From Thaumasiovibrio sp043421945 (lineage in GTDB: Bacteria; Pseudomonadota; Gammaproteobacteria; Enterobacterales; Vibrionaceae): 38,458 nt of DNA. Position 1 is the first letter of the stretch; the number at the start of each line of letters is the position of its first letter. This document shows, piece by piece, positions 34,121-38,458 of the stretch. The notes beneath the pieces are model-generated. The model had not been told where the DNA came from. It was given only the letters and a program-made list of their open reading frames with translations, and searched no databases. A program made the translations under genes and the position numbers. The stretch covers positions 1 through 38,458 of the forward strand of contig JBHOGO010000041.1 in assembly GCA_043421945.1 (NCBI GenBank), written 5' to 3'.

Positions 34121-34789
34121 TTACACCAATAAGGTATAAACCAAAGGGGCAAGTAACGAAGTAATCACCCCGCAAAGGACTAACGCCATTGAACTAATGG
34201 CAGCATCCTGGTGATGCTCATCGACTGCTCTCGCGGTACCTAAAGCATGAGAGACCGAGCCGATCGCTAAACCACGGGCAACAGGGTAAGAGACTCCGAC
34301 CAGCTTCAAAATAGGGTAGCCAAATAATGCGCCAAAAAGCCCCGCAACCAATACCATGAGTGCCGCGATAGCCCCTTCACCACCTAAGCTCTCTGCGACT
34401 GACATGGCAATGGGTGTGGTCACTGATTTCGGTAGGATAGAAGCAACAAGTTCGGCATCTGCCCCCAACAACATGGCCGCCCCTGCACCAGAAATCATAG
34501 CGACAACACTGCCGACAACACACGAGGTTAATAGCAACTTCCATTGTGCTTTAATGGCTGGCAACTGCACATATAACGGATAGGCAAGGGCAACAACGGC
34601 TGGTTGCATCAGCATATGCAAAGTCTGGTTTCCCTCAAAATAGGTCTCATATGGAATGCCGAGTAGTAGCAAAAGGGGGATTAAAATCACTAGACTAACC
34701 AGCAGAGGATTACTCAGTGGGTGTCGTATACGTTGAGTAAAATAACGAGCAGAGTAGAAAACGACTATCGTCAATACTAACCAGATCAT
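34121..34789 (-). CDS. lrgB: LrgB/CidB family membrane protein
   Basis: A 222-residue polytopic membrane protein of the LrgB (YohK/CidB) family, with about six to seven hydrophobic helices and the family stretch SVTTPIAMSVAESLGGEGAIAALMVL, followed by GSVSHALGTARA. In E. coli and Bacillus such proteins take part in 3-hydroxypropanoate or pyruvate transport, and in Staphylococcus they modulate murein hydrolase export or cell lysis. Which role applies here is unknown. It overlaps the LrgA-like gene by four bases, so the two are translated together. The ribosome binding site lies in the end of lrgA. Confidence 0.92.
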   Translation of the reverse strand: MIWLVLTIVVFYSARYFTQRIRHPLSNPLLVSLVILIPLLLLLGIPYETYFEGNQTLHMLMQPAVVALAYPLYVQLPAIKAQWKLLLTSCVVGSVVAMISGAGAAMLLGADAELVASILPKSVTTPIAMSVAESLGGEGAIAALMVLVAGLFGALFGYPILKLVGVSYPVARGLAIGSVSHALGTARAVDEHHQDAAISSMALVLCGVITSLLAPLVYTLLV

Positions 34790-35124
34790 TTTTCACCCCT
34801 CTGACAAATCAATCCAAGTAACAGCAATACCAGCAACGAGCTGGAAATATTACTCACAATCAGCGTTAAGCCATGAGCGCGAATCATATCTCCTTGCTCC
34901 ATTAACCCAACACTAATCGGAACAAACAGCAGTGCCATATGTTTCATCATCAGCTCACTACCAGGCTTAACCCATTCTGAAGGTATCACCTTTATAACCA
35001 TCGCAAAAAACAGCAAAAGCATACCGGTAATAGAGCCAGGTACGGTAAGAGAAAACCACGTCGACAACAGGTTGCCAGCAAACGTGAACGCGAAAATAAT
35101 TAAAAAAGCTCGAAATAGTTTCAT
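34786..35124 (-). CDS. lrgA: LrgA/CidA family membrane protein
   Basis: A 112-residue holin-like membrane protein with about four hydrophobic helices. The stretch LTVPGSITGMLLLFFAM and the later HMALLFVPISVGLM are family markers. LrgA/CidA proteins form oligomers with the LrgB partner and are tied to pyruvate or hydroxyacid uptake or to control of murein hydrolases. It is the upstream gene of a two-gene unit (ATGA-type overlap with lrgB). No LytTR-type regulator is in the neighbourhood. Confidence 0.92.
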   Translation of the reverse strand: MKLFRAFLIIFAFTFAGNLLSTWFSLTVPGSITGMLLLFFAMVIKVIPSEWVKPGSELMMKHMALLFVPISVGLMEQGDMIRAHGLTLIVSNISSSLLVLLLLGLICQRGEK

Positions 35125-35435
35125 ATATAAAATGCGAAATGAGTCACATTCTGCAGTGTACTAAATCGACAAAAACAGTGCCATAAAACCAACACTGTTT
35201 ATCAAAAAAACCAATAAGAGTGTCTACAACAACACCGATGCTGTTCAGTAGAGACATCGCGAATAGATTGAAATAATTGGTGAAGGGAGTACAGCTGCGT
35301 GAATAAAGCAGAGTCCTTACCGTAGGGGAAATAAAGTAAGTAAAGTTGGTCGGTTAAGAGGAGCGACAGAAAAAGTGAAGCGCCTAGGCAATATTAAGCC
35401 ATTGCACGTCATCTCATGTGCAATGGCTAAAAACG
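35125..35435. other. Intergenic region upstream of lrgA
   Basis: About 310 bases with no credible gene. The left part holds the lrgA promoter (minus strand), AT-rich with A-tracts. A strong hairpin at 35397-35428 closes the siderophore-interacting protein gene. Confidence 0.5.
35397..35428 (-). terminator. Terminator of the siderophore-interacting protein unit
   Basis: AGCCATTGCAC (35397-35407) pairs with GTGCAATGGCT (35418-35428), an 11-bp perfect stem with a 10-nt loop, 7 bases after the stop codon on the minus strand. The 3' TTAATATT is a modest U-tract. Confidence 0.65.
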
Positions 35436-36275
35436 CTAACTCATTTGATTTTTCAATGCTTCAGCATCTTCTCGTTTTGCCAACTTGTGGCCATCTTCTG
35501 TAACGCCACGCTTCCAATAGCTACTAAAGTAGGTTTTCTCTCGAGCGGGTGATAGCTGGTCAGACACATAACGACGCACACTACGCATTTGGTTAAACTC
35601 ACAAGCACACCAAACAGAAACACTGTCATGCTCTGCTAATGGCAGTGCCTTCACTGAATCGCTTAACGTACCTTCACTTTGCGCTTCAACATGCCATTGA
35701 ATATCGATGCCTTCAGGCGCATCAAGTGATTGAATATCTGCTTCAGTAGTGACTTCAATCATCGCGACACCACGGGCATCATCTGGTAATTTAGCAAGCT
35801 GCACAGCAGCAGCAGGCAATGATGTCATATCAGCAACAAATAGTAACCACTCACTATCAACATTAAACGGCTGTAGTAAACCTGGACCACCTGCAAAAAT
35901 AACATCACCAGGTTTAGCATTCATCGCCCAACAACCTGCGACCCCAGACTCTTCAGATGAACAACCATCACCATGACGTACAAAGTCTACGGTTAACGCA
36001 TTCGCTTGATGATCTAACGCTCTAATCGTATAAGTCCGCATCGTCGGGCGTTGCTGCCCTTCTTTCATAATGAGCTCAGTGCCGCCCTGCTCATTGAAAA
36101 GGAACTTCAGATATCCACCAACACTATCAAGTAGGAACTTAGCGACATCCTCACCGCTAAATATAATTCTTTGCATATAAGGCGACAGCGCTTCGATCTT
36201 CTGCACAGTTAATTGCTTTGGCTTCATGCCTGGTTTCTTTGCTGGGTTCATTGCCGTTTTCTTAGCTAAATTCAT
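35436..36275 (-). CDS. viuB: Siderophore-interacting protein, ViuB-like FAD reductase
   Basis: A 279-residue cytosolic flavoprotein of the siderophore-interacting (ViuB/YqjH) family, which reduces ferric siderophore to release iron. The FAD-binding motif RTYTIR is at 80-85, the second FAD stretch DFVRHGDG at 97-104, and GDVIFAGGPGLL at 123-134. The C-terminal NAD(P)H half contains LLFVADMTSLPAAA. The usual Gly-Pro-Ala-Ser segment after the HG motif is replaced by a longer Cys-containing loop, so cofactor contact may differ. The N-terminus carries an imperfect eight-residue repeat starting at Met1, Met9 and Met17; any could be the start, though GAGG precedes Met1. It follows the dead-recombinase gene by 21 bases in one unit behind a Fur-like site. 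Confidence 0.85.
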   Translation of the reverse strand: MNLAKKTAMNPAKKPGMKPKQLTVQKIEALSPYMQRIIFSGEDVAKFLLDSVGGYLKFLFNEQGGTELIMKEGQQRPTMRTYTIRALDHQANALTVDFVRHGDGCSSEESGVAGCWAMNAKPGDVIFAGGPGLLQPFNVDSEWLLFVADMTSLPAAAVQLAKLPDDARGVAMIEVTTEADIQSLDAPEGIDIQWHVEAQSEGTLSDSVKALPLAEHDSVSVWCACEFNQMRSVRRYVSDQLSPAREKTYFSSYWKRGVTEDGHKLAKREDAEALKNQMS

Positions 36276-36296
36276 GCTGGAGCCTCGCTAAATTTA

Positions 36297-36956
36297 TTAT
36301 TCTTTATCATTGAATACACCTGATGAACGAAGGCGCATTTCACCCTGCTGCCCTTGTTCAACTAGCTTCGCTTTTATTCGTTTAACCGTCGACACACTGG
36401 CACCAGTCTCTATGGAGGTCGCTTTTAGGGTATAGCCTGCCAACAATAGGCTCGCAATCTCATGGTGACGGGTTTTATCTGCTCGTCGGCCTCGGTATTT
36501 TTCTTTCCATTGCTCAGGTTGCGCACGTAAAGCTTGTCTTCCTGCTTCCGCAAAACCTCGTTTTCTCATCGTACTGTAGCTTGCCATACCGCCCAGTAAG
36601 GCAATTTGACCTTGCGAAATAGGACACTCTTTTTGGAGCACCAAATCATAATGAATAGTTTCGACAATGACACCACGGGCTAAAACAGCCTTTAGTGTAT
36701 CCAACAAATCTTCATCATTTCCGCCTAAACACTCTATCCACCAAACCACCAGCGTATCACCACTCGATAATTCAGAAAGAAGTTCAGACCAGATAGGTCT
36801 ATCCCGCATTTGCACATAACCGCGTACTCCTCGCTCACACCGCAACTCGATAGAGGGAGAACGCTCACGGATATCTTCGATTTGTTGCTCTTGCGCGCTA
36901 TTCATCGGCGAACAACGAACGTATCCAAAAATATTCGGCATCATGAAATAGCTCAT
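36297..36956 (-). CDS. Serine-recombinase-like protein lacking catalytic arginines, with HTH
   Basis: A 219-residue protein built like a small serine resolvase/invertase: catalytic-domain start GYVRCSPMNSAQ with Arg14 and Ser16 in place, RDRPIWSELLSEL, GDTLVVWWIECLGGN, and a C-terminal helix-turn-helix (about 163-198, EIASLLLAGYTLKATSIETGASVSTVKRI). In active enzymes the middle motif is D-R-L-G-R-S; here it reads E-C-L-G-G-N, so both conserved arginines (Tn3 resolvase Arg68 and Arg71) are lost and strand exchange is unlikely. A DNA-binding regulator is a better guess. It is first in a unit with the siderophore-interacting protein, 21 bases apart. No res-type or inverted recombination sites are seen. 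The start could be Met1, Met5 or Met6. Confidence 0.8.
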   Translation of the reverse strand: MSYFMMPNIFGYVRCSPMNSAQEQQIEDIRERSPSIELRCERGVRGYVQMRDRPIWSELLSELSSGDTLVVWWIECLGGNDEDLLDTLKAVLARGVIVETIHYDLVLQKECPISQGQIALLGGMASYSTMRKRGFAEAGRQALRAQPEQWKEKYRGRRADKTRHHEIASLLLAGYTLKATSIETGASVSTVKRIKAKLVEQGQQGEMRLRSSGVFNDKE

Positions 36957-37002
36957 TTAGACCATTAGCTCATAATAGCATCCATTATCATAAAATGTAA
37001 AC

Positions 37003-37021
37003 GCGAATTATTATCAAATGT
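37003..37021. promoter_or_regulatory. Fur-box-like site upstream of the resolvase-like/viuB unit
   Basis: The 13 bases from 37003 (gcgaattattatc) match the GATAAT-N-ATTATC core of the Fur site at 10 of 12 informative positions, and a second, overlapping half-similarity with CATTATCAT lies at 36983-36991. The position, about 45 bases upstream of the first start codon, suits repression by Fur. It was scored by eye only. Confidence 0.4.
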
Positions 37022-37093
37022 AGTATTGGCAATAATGGTGAGTTTCGTGCTGAGAAATGTAAGGTGCAGAAAGATTGAATAATCAAAGACTAA

Positions 37094-37117
37094 AACGGCA
37101 CCGCAGAGGGTGCCGTT
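37094..37117 (-). terminator. Intrinsic terminator of the SlyD-like gene
   Basis: AACGGCACC (37094-37102) and GGTGCCGTT (37109-37117) form a 9-bp stem with a six-base loop. On the minus strand the stem is followed by TTTAG, about 80 bases after the stop codon. Confidence 0.7.
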
Positions 37118-37196
37118 AATGAGCAAGGTAAAGTAATTGTCTAAGGCATATTTTCTAAACCATCAGCGAATAAAGCTCACTGATAATTTTACCTAT

Positions 37197-37655
37197 TTAG
37201 TGAGCGTGGCCGTGGGCCAGCTCTTCTTCCGTTGCATCGCGCACGTCATGAACGATGCCTCTAAAGGTCAACGTTTTCCCTGCTAATGGATGGTTGGCGT
37301 CAACAGTAATTTTTTCATCGCTTATTGCTGTCACCGTAACAGGGATAGGGCCCTGGGGGGTTTCTGCATTAAAAGCCATTCCAACTTCAACTTTATCAAC
37401 CCCTGTAAATGCCTCTGCTGGCACTTCACTCACCAGTTGATCCATGCGCTCACCATAAGCATTTTCAGGGGCAACGGTAACATCAAATTCATCATCGAAT
37501 GTTTTACCAATCAGCTCAGCTTCTAGTCCAGGAACCATATTGCCTGCACCATGCAAAAATGAAATCGGATCCTTTCCGTCAGAAGAATCAATAATAACGC
37601 CATTCTCATCGGTCATCGTGTAATCAATAGTGACGACTTTGTTGTTTTCAATCAT
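37197..37655 (-). CDS. FKBP-type peptidyl-prolyl isomerase, SlyD-like
   Basis: A 152-residue cytosolic prolyl isomerase and chaperone of the SlyD class. The FKBP half starts MIENNKVVTIDYTMTDENG, the insert-in-flap chaperone domain covers about 73-125 (APENAYGERMDQLVSEVPAEAF onward), and the FKBP end ANHPLAGKTLTFRGIVHDVRDA is hallmark. E. coli SlyD has a long His/Cys-rich tail for nickel delivery; here the tail is short (HGHAH), so metal storage is limited though weak metal binding may remain. AAGGAA precedes the start. It is divergent from the VOC protein with 294 bases between. Confidence 0.92.
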   Translation of the reverse strand: MIENNKVVTIDYTMTDENGVIIDSSDGKDPISFLHGAGNMVPGLEAELIGKTFDDEFDVTVAPENAYGERMDQLVSEVPAEAFTGVDKVEVGMAFNAETPQGPIPVTVTAISDEKITVDANHPLAGKTLTFRGIVHDVRDATEEELAHGHAH

Positions 37656-37949
37656 GCAGTGTTCCTTACCAAGCTACCGCGTTAACAGTGCGGACAATGA
37701 CTGTGTGGTAAAGTACTCACCACGTTAGCTGCACACCCTAGCATAGTTTTGTTTACAATTAGTCGTTCTATTTATTGACACATCCCAACTTCGTCAATAC
37801 TCCCCCTCCCATCACAAGGTAATGCCAAAGGTTATCCAGTGACATTTAATCAGTGTTATTTAATCAGTGAAAGTGACCATAAGATAAATGAATTTGATCA
37901 TGGATAAAAATATTCATGTAAAATCGAGTTTAAAGCTCTGGGGGTTTCT

Positions 37950-38351
37950 ATGTCTAAATCAGTACAACAGCAAATTGGTAATATCGCGCTAGTCGTGAAA
38001 GATTATGACGAAGCCATTGAGTTTTATACAAACAAACTGCAATTTACCTTAATAGAAGATACTCATTTAGGGGGTGGTAAGCGCTGGGTTCAAGTTTCTC
38101 CGCCAAACTCAAAGGGCACAAACCTACTCCTTGCTCAAGCCAGTACTAACAAACAAAAACAAGCCATCGGTAACCAAACGGGCGGTCGAGTATTTCTCTT
38201 TTTGCAAACCAATGATTTCTGGCGAGACTATGAACGAATGAAAGCGAATGGCGTTGTATTCAATGAAGAGCCGCGCATCGAGCCATACGGCACCGTTGTT
38301 GTTTTCGAAGATCTTTACGGCAATAAATGGGACTTGCTTCAACTGAAGTAA
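37950..38351 (+). CDS. VOC superfamily (glyoxalase-like) protein
   Basis: A 133-residue protein of the vicinal oxygen chelate fold (glyoxalase/bleomycin resistance/dioxygenase). The first beta-alpha-beta-beta unit (IGNIALVVKDYDEAIEFYTNKLQFTL) and the closing VVVFEDLYGNKWDLLQL are typical. Metal-ligand residues of classic glyoxalase I are not all clear: the usual first His is replaced by Asn12, while the final Glu or Asp region is DLYGNKWDL. The substrate is therefore unknown. A GGGGG run precedes the start by a few bases. It is a single gene, convergent with the partial gene at the right edge. Confidence 0.85.
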   Translation: MSKSVQQQIGNIALVVKDYDEAIEFYTNKLQFTLIEDTHLGGGKRWVQVSPPNSKGTNLLLAQASTNKQKQAIGNQTGGRVFLFLQTNDFWRDYERMKANGVVFNEEPRIEPYGTVVVFEDLYGNKWDLLQLK

Positions 38352-38373
38352 GTATCAACATAACAATACCTGA

Positions 38374-38458
38374 TTACCACTGAGCCTCAGCTAGCTTAAG
38401 CAGCCTTTCTGGCATTGGAGCTGTTTGAATGCTTGAATACAGCAATTGGTCGAGCATC
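38374..38458 (-). CDS. 3' end of a gene running off the window (or a short start)
   Basis: The minus-strand frame from the window edge to the TAA at 38374-38376 encodes at least 27 residues, with an ATG at 38455-38457 and open to the edge. The tail contains TAPMPERLLKLAEAQW, which is convincing as a natural C-terminus and faintly recalls the NepR-type anti-sigma tail with its proline-based PMPERLLKLAE helix. The family cannot be stated from so few residues. Confidence 0.4.
   Translation of the reverse strand, partial: MLDQLLYSSIQTAPMPERLLKLAEAQW

Noticed and set aside
36297..36956. Serine recombinase as evidence of a mobile element or invertible promoter
   Set aside because: The catalytic arginines are missing and no inverted or res-like repeats flank the gene.

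Overview
The window looks like chromosomal DNA of a marine gammaproteobacterium, most likely a member of the Vibrionaceae. The evidence is a proX-proW-proV gene order for compatible-solute uptake, an EctR/CosR-like MarR regulator, a KdgR-type IclR regulator, an E. coli-like yjfIJKLM block, a chromosomal Qnr-type pentapeptide protein, a ViuB-type siderophore-interacting protein and the density of c-di-GMP genes. Composition looks AT-rich (GC in the low to mid 40s by eye, not counted). I saw no rRNA, tRNA, CRISPR array, IS element or integrase. One serine-recombinase-like gene is present but appears catalytically dead. Placement on the second chromosome is only an impression from the accessory-type gene mix.

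Left part (1-5700): a 5'-disrupted glutathione S-transferase fragment, a convergent RhlE-type DEAD-box helicase sharing a bidirectional terminator with it, then a long AT-rich promoter region and the glycine betaine/proline ABC operon proX-proW-proV. A textbook intrinsic terminator lies between proX and proW and probably keeps the binding protein in excess.

Middle-left (5700-12900): a small protein of unknown function; a tight six-gene operon (DUF2170, PspA/IM30, a two-TM K+ channel with an RCK-like domain, DUF2491, DUF350, DUF1190 lipoprotein), which is the enterobacterial yjfIJKLM set with an ion channel inserted; then the EctR/CosR-like and KdgR-like regulators on the opposite strand. A 680-bp gap follows with three copies of a 10-mer and two strong hairpins (possible small RNA), then a DUF333 lipoprotein.

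Middle (12900-20600): a protein with a degenerate receiver domain; two small unknown proteins; a TrmY-like methyltransferase translationally coupled to a DUF296/PPC protein; a Qnr-type protein and a MATE exporter; and a coniferyl-aldehyde-dehydrogenase-like ALDH.

Right part (20700-38458): a large dCACHE-HAMP-GAF-HD-GYP phosphodiesterase; a LruC-domain secreted protein with a poly-Gly lipoprotein; a LysR regulator divergent from a second MATE exporter; D-lactate dehydrogenase; a GAF-GGDEF cyclase; a Gfo/Idh/MocA oxidoreductase; an LrgA-LrgB pair; a two-gene unit of a dead serine recombinase and a siderophore-interacting protein behind a Fur-like site; a SlyD-like FKBP; a VOC protein; and the 3' end of one more gene at the edge.

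The best candidates for something undescribed are the dead-resolvase/siderophore-reductase operon, the PspA operon carrying its own K+ channel, the pseudo-receiver protein, and the repeat-plus-hairpin intergenic region at 12.1-12.4 kb.
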